Positions 10,283-22,120 are shown, counted from the first letter of the stretch. The stretch: 64,000 nt of DNA from Datura wrightii (GCA_035772735.1 JASDFA010000016.1:144906501-144970500), one strand, 5' to 3'. The notes: a model not told the origin generated them from the sequence alone. A program made the numbers and translations.

Positions 10283-11239
10283 TCAGTTGTCCTCTAGGGT
10301 GATGGACGATTTCTCTCGATCACCATCCTCCCCCCAGTAGTGCTTACACCTATCCGGTGGTTTTCCCATTAACTCCCGTGAATCCTTAATCTGCTTATCA
10401 TCGCCTTGATCAATCATATTGATCACTGAGAGTTCTTCGTGCACCATCGGGAGCTTGGGTGCCTTGTACACATCGAACACCTCCACCTTGTCATGTGCTC
10501 GCATTGTTAGCAGCCCGGCAGCTACGTCAATTAGTGCTTTCCCGGTTGCCAAGATAGGACGTCCCAAAATAAATGGGACTTCCGCGTCTGGTTCAAAATC
10601 CAGCATGACAAAATCTATCAGGAAAATTAGGGAGCCAACTTGCACCAGAACGTCCTCTACAATGCCATCAGGTCTGGCTAAGGACCGATCTGCCAACTGC
10701 AAGATTACCGTTGTGGGTCTAGGACTCTCTACACCCAACTTTCTGAATACCGAAGACGGCATCAAATTTATGCTTGCTCCCAAATCACACTATCCACGAG
10801 CTCAGATGCTCTGCCCAATAGTAATCTGGATAGTAAAGCTCCCTGGGTCTTTGAGCTTTGTAGGCAGTCTATTTTGAATCCGGGAAGTGCACTCCTCCGT
10901 TAGAGCCACCGTAGCATACTCAGTCAACCGACTTTTGTTTGCCACGATGTCCTTTATATACTTAGCATATTTCAGCACTCCCTGCAAGACATCAACAAGA
11001 GGTAAGTTAATATGTACCTGTTTCAGCACCTCCATGAATTTTTTGAAACACGCCTCCTCCTTGTGTTTCTTCAGTCGTTGAGAGAACGGGGGTGGAGGTC
11101 TTTCTTATTCAGCTTCCTTAGTCTTCCCCCTTCCGGTACTGTGCTCCCTCTCAACTTCTGCTGCTCCCGACTGTTGAGGTGGTCTTTCTGGTTCCACCTC
11201 TTTCAGCTGCAAACCACTCCTTGTGGTCACTGCATTTAC
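10283..11239 (-). pseudogene. Gag C-terminus and protease of element B
   Basis: Continues the gag frame after a TAG at about 11237-11239 (E has CAG there). It contains FMEVLKQVHINLPLVDVL and ECTSRIQN, then another stop (TGA near 10800), then the retropepsin CDLGASINLMP near 10790 and VPFILGRPILATG, both intact. The frame ends shortly after YWGEDGD with a tail unlike E, where the same WGED is followed by the RT lead-in. That position is therefore the deletion joint that removed RT, RNaseH and integrase. Stops at several points mean no full polyprotein could be made without readthrough. Confidence 0.75.
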
Positions 11240-12682
11240 CTACTTGGGATTGGGATCCGTGTCGCTCGGCAGTCCTCCTCTAGGCCTTGTGTTTTGGGCA
11301 CTAGCAAATTGCCCAAATTGATATTCAAGTGCCTTGGTAGCTAACTGGTTGTTTTTCACTTCGACTGCCAATTTCACATAGTCAGCCTGCAATTGAGCTT
11401 GGTTAGCTATCATGGTCATGAACATCTCCTCAATGCTGGGTGATGGTGGTGGCGGAGGTGCATTGTTGTTTCTGAATTGTGCTTGATAACTCTGCTGCCC
11501 TCCTTGGTTCCTCTGCACACCCTGACTCGAACTTTGGCCCTGATGGTTGTTGCTACCCCATGAGAAATTAGGGTGATTCCTCCAATTGGAATTGTAGCTA
11601 CTACCATACTGTTGGTGGTTCCTTTGTGCATTACCCACAAAGTTTGCCGAGTCAGGATTGGCTCCACAACACTCAGCTGAGTGCTCACTGATTCCACACA
11701 CTTCGCACCACATATGTTGTACTGCATTAACTAGGGCTTGAGGCTGGTTCAATGTCATGTTGCTGAAGTGGATGTTAAGTTGATTTTGCAATGCAGCTAT
11801 CTGTGCAGCGATAGCTGTAAACCCATCCACTTCAAGCACTCCTGCTTCTTTCCTTGTCCCGCCTCTTGATGAATCAGCATTCCATTCTGGACTACCCTGC
11901 GAAATACGATTCAACAAGGTATACAGCTCCTCATACGTTTTCTCCAGCGCTTGCCCTCCAGCTGCTGAGTCTAGCAATATTTTGGTGTGGGGTTCCAAAC
12001 CCTCTATAAAAGTGTGCACTAGCACATCATTGGACTGATGATGATGAGGACAATCCCGCAGCATAGATTTGAATCTCTCCCAGGCCTGATATAAATTCTC
12101 TCCCTCTCTCTGTTTGAAACTTAGAATTTGACTTCTAAATCTTGCTGCTTTACCAGAGGGAAAAAAACGTATCAAAAACTTCCGTGCAAGATCATCCCAC
12201 ATAGAAATAGAATTCAGTGGCTCAGCTTTCAACCACCTCTTGGCTTCTCCCAATAATGAGAATGGGAACAATGTAAGTCGGACATAGTCTGATGACACTC
12301 CAGCGGGTATGTAAGTGTCACTTATCTCCAAAAAATTTTGGAGATGCTGCAGTGGATCTTCATGAGGGAGACCGGTAAACTGCCCGCTAGTGTGCAGCAA
12401 CTGCACCATATTCTGCTTAAGTTCAAATCTCCCTCCTGGCTCAGGTTTGCGGATACTAGATGTAGCATTATTGGCATGTGGGATTGCCACCTCGCGAACC
12501 GGCCGAGCTGCTACTTCTTTGGGCACTAAAACTGCCCGTACTACTGGTGGATTCTGTTGTTTCTCCATGATCGTCTGTCTGAGCAACTGCAGCTTTCTTT
12601 GTAGAGCTTCTCTCCGTTTACTGTGAAATATCCTTTCTGGCTCTATATACGATTCCACCAGCTCCTTGTCTCTTGCCAGCAT
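11240..12682 (-). CDS. gag: Gag polyprotein of element B (open for 480 codons)
   Basis: ATG at 12682, just downstream of the primer site. Residues about 95-270 hold the retrotransposon gag domain (LTLFPFSLLGEAKRWL, FLIRFFPSGKAARFRSQI, QREGENLYQAWERFKSMLRDCPHH), which forms the particle shell. A Cys/His cluster (WCEVCGISEHSAECC) near residue 325 is the nucleocapsid-type knuckle; downstream is a Q/N/S-rich and proline-rich linker. Length and order fit Athila gag. It stays closely similar to the gag of E along its length. The frame ends in a TAG where related copies have Gln. Likely a once-functional gag; present expression is unknown. Confidence 0.82.
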   Translation of the reverse strand: MLARDKELVESYIEPERIFHSKRREALQRKLQLLRQTIMEKQQNPPVVRAVLVPKEVAARPVREVAIPHANNATSSIRKPEPGGRFELKQNMVQLLHTSGQFTGLPHEDPLQHLQNFLEISDTYIPAGVSSDYVRLTLFPFSLLGEAKRWLKAEPLNSISMWDDLARKFLIRFFPSGKAARFRSQILSFKQREGENLYQAWERFKSMLRDCPHHHQSNDVLVHTFIEGLEPHTKILLDSAAGGQALEKTYEELYTLLNRISQGSPEWNADSSRGGTRKEAGVLEVDGFTAIAAQIAALQNQLNIHFSNMTLNQPQALVNAVQHMWCEVCGISEHSAECCGANPDSANFVGNAQRNHQQYGSSYNSNWRNHPNFSWGSNNHQGQSSSQGVQRNQGGQQSYQAQFRNNNAPPPPPSPSIEEMFMTMIANQAQLQADYVKLAVEVKNNQLATKALEYQFGQFASAQNTRPRGGLPSDTDPNPK

Positions 12683-12789
12683 TCAACAGCAATTAAGTCT
12701 GCAAAATACAAGCTAAGACCAAGTTGTCAACACTAAGAAAATAAAAATACAGTAAATTAACACTTAGAACAAATTCACCAATTGCCAAG

Positions 12790-12807
12790 TCCTCGGCAAC
12801 GACACCA
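12790..12807 (-). other. Primer-binding site of B (tRNA-Asp type)
   Basis: Minus strand TGGTGTCGTTGCCGAGGA, beginning a few bases after the 5' LTR. It is a variant of TGGCGCCGTTGCCGGGGA, which is seen unchanged in D at 54905-54922 and is usual for Athila/Tat elements. Confidence 0.8.
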
Positions 12808-12813
12808 AAAACT

Positions 12814-14233
12814 TGTTCGGGTGTTTTGTGGGTATATAAAATGACACGCAAGTGCACCTGGTCGAACAAGTAGTAAAGTGGCTTTAGTAAGCCAAGTATC
12901 GATCCCACAGAGAGTTGAATGAAGTGCAATCTGCTCAAGTGTAGTATATTTTACTTCTAAAAATGCAGACAACAGTGTAACCAAGAGTTTGATAGTTTGT
13001 TTTATAATTTTTATACTAAAGCTAAAAACAATTATCTACTTTGAGTCTGAACTATGAATGAGAGCATGCTGAGGTTAAACGAACATGTAATGAAATTAAT
13101 TATCATCATACTTTGGTTAATCTTTTCCTCCGGTTGCTAGCCAAGAACAATTGCCAAGAGATTAAAACTCTCGTATTTAACCTCACTTAAGAATCATGAA
13201 CCATCCACCTACATTTCTGTGATTAAATGCAATTCATGTTCTAGCCATACAAACCCGGTTACTAAATTGACTAATACGACTTTCAGATATATTTCTATCC
13301 TGAAAGCAAATTAAGACTCAATTTTCCCAAACCAAGTAAAGAACATATCCTATTAATTCACAACTTTCCAATTTCTTGCTCTCTCGAGTGAAACCGGACT
13401 TTTTAGATGTACATTAACGTAGGCCACACATTAATGCAGTAAGAACAAGAATTAATAGAACAACATGGAAGAAAAGATGAAAAACCAAAGAATCAATGAT
13501 CACATTTCATCACAATTGTTCATAACCTCAGCAAGAAGAGGAATTAGCCACTCATTTGTGGATTAAACATCTTTAAATGAGTGTTAATCATACAAGCAAT
13601 TGAATTAAAGAAGAAAGAAAGAGAGAAAAAACCCTGATATTTTCGTCCCTCAACTGCCAGTAACCCACGTTCTTGCTCCACCAAGTCAGAATATTGAAAA
13701 ATGAACCTAAGTGTTTTATTTATACTGCTGGAAATTTTTCCCGGAATAACGAGCAACGTGTCACGAAGTGCATCGCGGAGCACTGCCTCCGTCACACGCT
13801 ACGGACGCGGACCCTCACTGGAACTGGGGGTCCAGGACTTAAGGCCCAACGTGGCACGGCGTGCAACGCGGAGCTAAGCCACCGTGCCACGGACCGAACG
13901 CGGACCCTCTCTGGAATTTGGGCGAATTTTCCCTATCCAGGCAGAAGGCCTCCGCGATGGCAACGTGACACGGCTCCATCACGGAGCTCCTTTATTTCAT
14001 GCTGTCCAATGCCTTGTTCCTTGCTCGCATCCAAGTCCAACCCCGATATCCTCGAACATGCATTTTAGCTTCCCGAAATTACATTTTACCTGTGAAACAA
14101 TGCTAATCAAGTTGGTTAGTATAAATACACATTTTATTACCAATTACATGAAAATGTATACACATTGGTAGATAAACAAGGTTAAAATGGTAGTTTTGAG
14201 CATCACTTGGGCATATAAATTTTCCCAAGATCA
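12814..14233 (-). repeat. 5' LTR of element B
   Basis: 1,420 bp, same length as its mate at 4436-5855. It holds the LTR-start inverted repeat (14206-14229), the GC-rich hairpin (13757-13798, with one mismatch on each arm) and the TATA box (13717-13724). About 40 differences from the 3' LTR by eye. Confidence 0.92.
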
Positions 14234-14238
14234 CTAAT

Positions 14239-15741
14239 CTCTTTACGAGTCGTACCTTGATTATACTAGCCGTACTGAGAACCGTGATGAAAGTCAGAAG
14301 GCTGAATTGGGAAGAAGACAACCGACGGCTCTCAGTATGAGCTGTACCATAATGGTACGAGCCATAACTGGAGTTATGGAAATATTCAGAAGAAATTACA
14401 CAAAATCAGACTCCTGGTATGGATGTACTCACGAATCGTGGCACCAGTGTATGACTTTTACTAGGAGTCATGGTGAACTTTAGAAGATTTTTAGTACTTG
14501 GAAGAACTTCAAGCACTACAGATAGTACGAGTCGTGGCAAGAATGTACGAGTCATACCGCAACACTCGTGAAGATTATCAAAAGATGTCAGAATTCTCAA
14601 GGCCAAACCACGGAAGAATGTATGACTCGTAGGATGAAGGTACGAGTCGTATCAAGCATGCCAACACTTAGCCAAAACTGCAACAGCCAGGAACTTATGG
14701 AAAGTAAGTACGACCCGTACAATCCTACCACGGTCATACGACAAATTGTGGCACAGTCGGCACCAGATATGAAAAACTCCCTGTTAGCTCAGGAAAAGGT
14801 TTCTAATGTCTGTATAAATATCCTTTATATTTTATTTTAGTCAGAAGAGGACAGAATTGAGTTAGAGACGTGTGAATAGTTATTTTTGTAAATTTTTATC
14901 ATGTGTTGAGGGGCAATTCTTGGGATCATATTCTTGATTTCTTACATTGTTCTTGAAGTTGTTCTTAAATAATCAAATCAGATTCCTTCCAATATTTGCT
15001 ATAAGTATTTAATTATGTGTTTGTCTATGAATGCAAATTATAATCTTACAACCATGAAAGGCTAAAACCTCCACAACTAGGGGTTGTGGCAACCATGGTT
15101 GATTAACAAACTAAGGTTACGCAAGTGATTCAAAATCAATGTTAAAAGCCTGTATTGTATTCTCTTCACGTTTAAAAATTTCTTAATGGTCTACAATGTT
15201 AGGACTTGCCCGAATTCTTCACATGCTTGAATTTGGAGAGGTAGAGATTAGGAAAAGAAAATTACAATAAAGCCTTGGTCTTTATGATCATTGTATTAAC
15301 TTGAGTTGTGGTCGCAGAAATAGTTAAATTTGGAACATATTGATAATGGTTAATTTGAAATCTCTTATGATACCTAACCCGGTGATTGAGTATAGTCATC
15401 CAATTGGGACAACCAGTCGTTTGGATGAACCCTAGTTATCAGTTCTACAAGTAAGAGTTGGGATTTATCACTTGTGTAGACCCAAAGTAGTTATGAACCC
15501 ATGGGGAACACTTACCCTAGTTATTTTCAAATTTTGATTTAAATCTCAGTTATAACGTTTGTTTTTTCATTATTTTCTTAAAATCACCAAATTGGAGATA
15601 ACTCACCAACAAGTTCACATACCGGCATCAGTCTAGATCTTACCCTATTCCCTGTGGTTTGACCCTAACCTGTTAGTTGGTTTCTTTATTGACAATGTCT
15701 GCTTCATACTTTTTCAGGAAGTTTGAGTTTGAGCATTATCA
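14239..15741 (+). repeat. Left LTR of element C, second part
   Basis: Continues 4435 after the duplicated CTAAT. From 14240 to about 14770 it contains many copies of an imperfect palindrome near TACGAGTCGTA, followed by TATAAATA at 14813-14820. It ends TTATCA at 15741, directly before the primer site. The right LTR (23673-25347) has the same layout. Confidence 0.88.
14813..14820 (+). promoter_or_regulatory. TATA box in left LTR of C
   Basis: TATAAATA lies directly after the ACGAGTCGT-type palindrome array. The right LTR has TATAAGTA at the matching place (24420-24427). Confidence 0.6.
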
Positions 15742-15746
15742 AAAAG

Positions 15747-15763
15747 TGGTGTCATTGCGGGGA
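15747..15763 (+). other. Primer-binding site of C (degraded tRNA-Asp type)
   Basis: TGGTGTCATTGCGGGGA follows the LTR end by five bases. It is the Asp-type site with several substitutions. Confidence 0.7.
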
Positions 15764-15892
15764 ATATGGCTAAGATTAGATTAATTGCTTGTGTTTGACT
15801 TTTGGTCGTTATTCCCTGAATTACATTTTCTTTTTGTTATTAGATATCCACAGGTTATTTCTGGGTGAATATCATGTAATCATCATAGTGAA

Positions 15893-17720
15893 ACCCCTTG
15901 ATTCCATTGGATCACAAACTTGAACAAACACTGCAAAGGATAGAAAATCAAGAGCAAAGAGATTCCCACATAGCTAAAGAAGCTAGGCAAGCCGAGCTAG
16001 CTCGGCAAGCTATACTTTAGGATGTAGAGGAAGCTCGAGATAAGGTCATGAATGCTGGTCAACATGGGAGGGGCAACAGAGGCCTATGATACGCCCCTCA
16101 GTTCTTCGATGAAGATGACTTGGACATCGATGAAGTCGCGTCAACCAAGCAATTGTACCACCACCACTGCTTGTTGGGGAAAAATTTGACATCACAAGCA
16201 CCATGATTTAGTTATTAAACATGAAAGGGGTGTTCGGTGGTCATGTAGCTGACGATGCTAACCTATACCTGATGAACTTCATGGGAATATGCAAGGCGTA
16301 AAGGTTGCCCGGAGTCAGCTAAGATGCCATCAGACTCAAACTTTTTCCCTTTTCTCTGTCTAGGGAAGCCACTTTATGGTTATCAAAGTTGCCCAATGAC
16401 TCTATTACCAACTAGAGGGAGCTCAAGAAAGCTTTAATAGAGAGATTCTTCCCACCCTCCGGGATGCTACAACTCAAGGATGAAATTTATAACTTTCGAC
16501 AACTTAAAACTGAGGCACTTCATGAAACCTGGCTGAGGTTCAAGAAGAAGTTGACAAAATGCCCGAACCATAAGATTCAAGATGACAATTTGTTGGAAAT
16601 CTTTTACAGGTCCTCAAAATAACAGTACCAAAGCTGTAACAGACATAGTGGTGGAGGAGCACTGATGAGTCACACCTGGGAGCAAGCCGCCACCATTTTT
16701 TACAAGATGACAAAAATAGTAGGGCATGGCACACCCAGGAGGCAGACACAATGGCTAGTATATATGTTGTTAGTTTGACTGCAGACCAACATAGAAAAGA
16801 AGAAGAGCGTGACCAGGAGCTGGCTCATATGAGCACATCATTGGATTTGCTTACTAAGCACATCATGGGAGTTGGAACCAGAAAGGTGAATACAGTGGGA
16901 CACAGCGATAGGAGCTAGGGCCAGACTACTCAGTTTCCAAGGAGGAGGCAAACTTCTTGGACAACCAGGTTGTGGGTTTCCTAGCCAATACCTAAGGGTC
17001 TGGACAAGACACTTGGTGCCAAGGTTTTGGATATCAAGGTCGGAACCAATATAGAGACAACTATAATTGTATGGGTACAAAGACAGAAGCTGAGGTCGTG
17101 AGCGAGAAGGAGACTAGAGAAGGAATGATGGCTAACACAACGACTGAGCTGGACTGTATATGCCTCTTAATGCATGTGAGAGGGAGGTTGGACAGTCAAA
17201 GTTAGAGAGCATGATTGCTGAGATGCTGAAAAAGGTAAGGTCCCGAGATGATCAGTTGAAAGACATCCCTAGTGATATATCAAGCATGGGTCAGAGAGTG
17301 GAGACACATTTAACCGCTATCAAGCAGATTAAATAGCAGCTATGGCAACTGTCGGCATCTATGAACCCTAGGAAAAAGGGTACGCCACCTAGAAACATAG
17401 TCCAAAATCCAAAGAATGGTGGTCATTGTATTGCTGTGATGACTAGGAGTGGAAAGACTACTGTTGACCCCCCTTTGCCGGTTGTAGATGAAAGAAAGAA
17501 AGAGAGTGTGATTGAAGCTGAGGACGATATCGCTGAGAAGGAACATAATGAGCATGCTAAGTTGCCTGAGGCCCCAATTGGTGAAAAAGGGCCTGAAGTT
17601 GAACAAGGAGAAAAGCAAATCTACAAGACTATTCCACGACCACCGCCACTGTTCCCCCAAAGAATGAAGAAGAAGGCGGAGAATGGTAAGTTTCAGAAAT
17701 TTTTGTCGCTGCTCAAATAG
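15893..17720 (+). pseudogene. gag: gag of element C, many stops
   Basis: Translation shows the gag core in broken pieces: LKLFPFSLSREATLWLSKLPNDSI near 16340, IERFFPPSGMLQLKDEIYNF near 16440 and HETWLRFKKKLTKCPNH near 16520, the same order as in the gag of B and E. Stops interrupt nearly every block. The last 119 codons (17361-17720) are open and carry AVMTRSGKT, the counterpart of the AVTIRSG linker before protease in E, then a Lys/Glu- and Pro-rich stretch. No clear zinc knuckle remains. The start codon cannot be placed with confidence. Confidence 0.72.
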
Positions 17721-17839
17721 TTATCTATAAATGTACCATTGGTAGAGCTGTTGTAACAAATGTCGGGATATGCTAAGTTTATGAAGTACCTTGTGATGAA
17801 GAAGAGGTTCATGATCTATGAGCCCGCTGATAATGTGCA

Positions 17840-18346
17840 CCATTATAGTGCCAGAGCTTCATGGGTCCTAGCCTAGAAACAATAAGATCCAGGTGCTTTT
17901 ACCATTCCATGCAGAATTGGTGATGTTGAGTTCGCAGGGGCACTCTATGATCTGGGAGAAAGCATAAATCTGATGTCACTGGCTGTGTTTAGGAAGTTGG
18001 GCTTAGGAGCCCCCACACTGACTACCATATGGCTGTTGATGGCTGACAGAACTGTGAAGAAGCCTGTGGGGATCTTGTTTGATGTGTTTATCAAAGTTGA
18101 CAAATTTATATTTCCAGCAGACTTCGTGATCCTTGATTGTGAGGTTGATTATGAGGTCCCCATCATTTTGGGTGACCATTCCTTACTATTTGGAGGGCCT
18201 TAGTAGATGTGGAGGTTAGCCAGTTAAAGTTCAGACTAAATAAAGAAAAGATCACCTTTAACGTCTGCCGGTCAATGAAGCAACCGAAGGAATATAGAGT
18301 GGTCTCAGTGATAGAAGATGAATCCAAGTTCCTAGATGAAGTCTGA
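17840..18346 (+). pseudogene. Protease of element C
   Basis: Retropepsin segment: DPGAFTIPCRIGDVEFAGALYDLGESINLMS near 17890-17975, with the catalytic Asp in YDLGES (DLGAS in B), then FPADFVILDCEVDYEVPIILG. The usual ILGRPFLATG has become ILGDHSLLFGG through a frameshift or substitutions near 18165. The frame resumes to FLDEV and a TGA at 18344-18346. As in B, nothing resembling RT follows; the stem-loop motif begins 15 bases later. Confidence 0.75.
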
Positions 18347-18360
18347 GTAGTCAAGAGACT

Positions 18361-18495
18361 TGCATCGTGCCACGACATTAAAGCAGGCGCTTCTTGGGAG
18401 GAAACCCAAGAGGTGGCTTGGTATATTCTGAGTAACTAAGCCACTTGCGTCGTGCCGCGATATTAAATCAAGCGTTTCTTGGGAGGAAACCCAAG
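18361..18495 (+). repeat. Two tandem copies of the two-stem-loop motif after protease of C
   Basis: Copy 1 is at 18361-18410 (GCATCGTGCCACGACATT, then GGCGCTTC, then TTGGGAGGAAACCCAA). Copy 2 is at 18446-18495 (GCGTCGTGCCGCGATATT, AGCGTTTC, TTGGGAGGAAACCCAA). The second stem (TCTTGGG with CCCAAGA in copy 1) is perfect, with the AGGAAA loop. The copies are about 85 bp apart and each carries both stems, so the unit was duplicated whole. Confidence 0.8.
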
Positions 18496-18539
18496 TGACA
18501 TAACTAATGTGTGTTTCGTGTGCAGGGGAAACAAAAATA

Positions 18540-19977
18540 GGTGGCGGAAAAATTGTTGAAGAGGCAGGTGCTACGGTTCTCAGTACGACTTATGAGACGG
18601 TTGTACGAGTCATAGCATGAGTCGTGGTGAGAATCAGAGATGTACTTCAGTGCATGAGTTTAGGATACGGTTAGTCCTATGACTTTTAACATAATTGTAT
18701 GGATTGTAGTACTTACTGTACCTATGAACCATGCTAGACATGGACCACAATGAATAGTAAAGACCTGCGAATCATTGTATGAATCGTACCCCAGTTGTAC
18801 GGGTTGGGGGATGTGCTTGTAGGTCCACAGGTAAGTTTCTCAATCTCGCTATTATGGGTCCAAGGGACGAGTCGTAGGACGTTCCAACGACTTGTTGTAC
18901 GAGTCGTGAAGGGTCAAAAATTCTAAAAATACCCGACTCGGCCTAGATTTTTCAAAACTTCCCTATAACCTATTTAAATTTGAAACAAATCGTACCCCTC
19001 TCCCACTCAGTCAAAATCGAAGTCACGACCAAATCTCAAGACTCCCTCACACCCGTAACTCAAAATCAAAGATCAATCAAGAAAGTACTTACTCAGCTAA
19101 CACCGAGAATCCCAACTTCAAACCCTAAATTTTTGACTGCCAGTAGAAGTAAGAAGTTATCAAGTAAGTATATTGCTTTGAATTTAATAACACTTGTATG
19201 GTTGATGTAACTAGGCTAAACCCCCTACAAGTCCTTTTTGTTGCTTGAAAAATTCTAAAAAGACAACAACCAAGGGTGTGAGTGAGCCATGTGTGACTAG
19301 GAAAGAACTCGAATTTGATGAATTTGTGCATTGAACCATTTTGAATTGAGTTACAGGTAGTGATTAAGAAAGGGAATAATGAGTAGTTTAAAAATGGTTT
19401 AAAATGCATGCCTAGACCTGGGGAATTCTAAGTACCCAAAATGTAAAATAGAACTCCCTATAAACTAAAATAAAATCGAGGCAGGGATAGGCTTCAGAAG
19501 CCTTCTTGTGACTCGTGGTTACATACTATGACTCATAGGATGGCCTACTGGGACTATCCCAAGAAAAATTTGAAAATACAAAAGGTACAAATCCTAGTAT
19601 GGCTCGTGGGTTATTACTATGAGTTGTACCTGGCAGTTGCACAAACAATTTGAAAAGGGTCAAGTCCATAAGTGAGAGTTCAATCCTTTCTACGGTTCGT
19701 GGAATGGAGTTATGGGTCGTACCATGAGTCGTGGAAAAATAGAGAAAAATTGGTGAACAGGGTAATCCTCATAAGACTCAGGTTACGGATCGAACCTTCA
19801 TGGTATGAGTCGTACCTTAGAGGCGTAGAACTAACCTGAGACATTATGGGTCTTAGTACGAATCGTATCTCCAAGGTACGATCCATACTATCGACCCGTG
19901 ATAAACTTCAGAGGACTTAGCTCTTGCTTTTTCTTTTCTTAGTTATGGAATTCAAACCCTCTTTCTCTACAGGTACA
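18540..19977 (+). promoter_or_regulatory. Leader between protease and ORF2 in C: palindrome array, TATA-like box, candidate intron
   Basis: No credible ORF. ACGAGTCGT-type palindromes, like those of the C LTR, repeat across 18560-18915 and again across 19500-19900. TATTTAAA lies at 18971-18978. A donor CAA|GTAAGT is at 19164 and a pyrimidine-rich acceptor TTTCTCTACAG ends at 19972, just before the ORF2 region. The array-then-TATA order copies that of the LTR promoter, so an internal promoter with a leader intron is plausible. I infer this from layout only. Confidence 0.45.
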
Positions 19978-22120
19978 ATGACAATGAACTGTAAAGCATC
20001 AATGGCAACTGCACAGAGGACTCTACTTGATGAAACCTCTGAATCTGATCAAGCAGGTAGCTCTCTAGTTGTTCGGTAGAGGAGTATAGGGTCGATACAT
20101 CGGATATTGATGGGACCCAAACCATTAGGGAGAGAGCCAAAGCCTAAGCCGTGGCGGCTAATACCACATCTATTGGAGCTCCCAATCTGAGGAGGGAGCT
20201 TAGGAAAGAGCTCAAAAGTCAGGAAGCGGATCTAATGTAGAAGAAGGGTCCGAGGAGACCCAATCCAGAGAGGCAAGTAGCGGTGCTGGTTTAAAGGAGG
20301 AGGCACCAAATACTGAGAAGAAGCAGACTCCGCCTAGGGTAAACCATACCATCGAGTGGAGAGTGCCAGGAGCTCAGGAGATATATGAATAGAGCATTGC
20401 TCTCACCGCCCAAAAGAAACTTAGGCGGAGCATTCAAGGAGAGTGGCGGATCCACACAAATTCATCGAACGAGTTAAAGGAGATGAAGTGGATATTCAGT
20501 TTCTACAGCTTCAAGTGGATGGCTAGGCTCCGGACAAGTGCACCCGAGAAATTGTCCGGGAGTTTTGCGCCAACTATTTTGAAACTATGGAGCAGAAGGC
20601 CAAAGAGGGACAGAGGTTGAAAGATCATCCTAGACTTGACAGAATCCTAGTTAGAGGCTGAGAGGTTGACATTTCCTAGCGCACCATTGCTCGCATACTA
20701 TACAGGACCCAGTTCATACCGCCACATGCTACGCCAGAATATGAGTACCGGGAAGAGGCATTGAAACAAATAAAGCAGTTGGGTTTCGATGAGAGGAGGA
20801 AACATATACAATGGTTGTCCGGCATTATTGTTGAGGACAAAGAGGAACCAGAGTGGGTCACTATCAGAAAGTAGGTTATGAAGAATTCTCTCAACTTTAT
20901 AGCAAAGGCTTGTTGGACATCAGTGCACTACCGGTTGGAACCGATAGTCAATGACAATACCCTCAGTGTGGATAGAGTAGCTCTAGTGGCATGTATCATG
21001 TCCAGATACCCCATCAACATTCTAAGGGTCATCATTGACGAGATGCGAGATAGATCGATGGGATTTAGCGCTACTATCCCGTTCCTGAGCCTCGTCTTCA
21101 GATTATGCACAAAGGTAGGCATCACAGTACACTGGGGTGAGGAGTGCTTGATTGGAGGACAACGGATAGCAGATATTGTCTTGGTCCGAGATGAAATGAA
21201 CTTGGTGAGTCAGGCCCGACATTTCACTGCCATTCCACTAACTTGATCTATTATGGGCGCATAGGTGAATTCCCCTACCTCATAGGAGCAGGGCGAGACA
21301 CCGGTTACAGATGTCAGTTATTCAAATCTTTCTCTCAGCATTTCAGCTACACCACATACAAACCTCCTGAGTTAGACCTCAACAGGATATGTCCTAGTGC
21401 CCCAGGATTTTCTCCAGAGGTTGGCCAAGAGACTGACATGGATGAAAGAAAGATACAATCAATGAAGAATAATGTCAAGCCCTAGGTGAAAGCATAGATC
21501 GAGATAGCTGCACAACCCTTGCATGCCCGACTTGACGGGATTGAGAGTCGATTCAATATGCGCATGGATGAGCAGACGAATACAGGCAACCTCCTTGAGG
21601 AGTTAGGGAATCTCTGGAGCCAAGTGACCGAGCTGTCATCACGGCAGTCGGTAGTCATAACAGCTCCCACTCTTCCTGACCTTGATGCAGATATATATGA
21701 GGAACTTGATCTAGCAGCCTACTAGGAGCCCACAGTAGCAGGGACAGAGAAAGGGAAGAAGAGGGTCTCAACGGATGTTGGAGAAGAGACCCCGAGAAAG
21801 AGAAAGAAGAGAGAAAAAAGAAAACACAAGCAGGAACGAGTAGAGATCCTGAAAACTCATGACACGCACTTGTCAAAGCTGTAGAAATAAGCTAGAGGAG
21901 CAGGTTACTCCACCATGGCCTAGACTGAGCTTGCAAGTGGCAGGGACCCTTCGGGTGAGCCACATTCAGCCCCGACCATTTCGAGGCTGTAGAGATGGCC
22001 GAGACTATTGAGGGGGTAGCCACTCCCCCTATTTACGCACAAGTGAGTGCGCCGGCAACCACCAGCGCCACGATAGCAGTGGAGGCACCTCCTCCACAGG
22101 ATGACAGGAGCTCTTAGAGC
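19978..22120 (+). pseudogene. ORF2 of element C, plant transposon-protein family, degraded
   Basis: Mostly one frame with numerous stops. The best piece, 20878-21246, is open for 122 codons and contains VDRVALVACIMSRYPINILRVIIDEM and FRLCTKVGITVHWGEE, matching the same domain as ORF2 of B (VYALMKGLEINVGAVII). Upstream, about 20450-20870, KFIERVKGDEVDIQFLQLQVDG and EYEYREEALKQIKQLGF are recognisable. The C-terminal part is charged, with KRKKRE-like tracts near 21790. The role of this protein in Athila-type elements is unknown. Broken and not expressible as one protein. Confidence 0.7.

Larger units (their letters stand above)
4436..14233 (-). mobile_element. Element B: Athila-like element with gag, protease and ORF2 but no RT/RNaseH/integrase
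   Basis: A 9,798-bp element on the minus strand with two 1,420-bp LTRs and target duplication CTAAT (4431-4435 and 14234-14238). Reading on the minus strand: 5' LTR, Asp-type primer site, gag, protease, stem-loop motif, spacer with GC-rich hairpins, ORF2, 3' UTR, purine tract, 3' LTR. Its gag and protease are close to those of element E, but the polyprotein stops shortly after the protease, where E continues into RT. The LTR copies differ at about 40 positions by my count (roughly 3%). Best read as a deletion derivative of an E-like element, mobilised in trans. Confidence 0.9.

Noticed and set aside
14240..14790. Possible CRISPR-like or satellite array from repeated ACGAGTCGT words
   Set aside because: Spacing is irregular, units are degenerate and short, and the words sit in a plant LTR; neither a CRISPR array nor a tandem satellite.
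20878..21246. A host gene for the 122-codon open piece
   Set aside because: Its pattern matches ORF2 of element B and it lies between the LTRs of C in the expected place.
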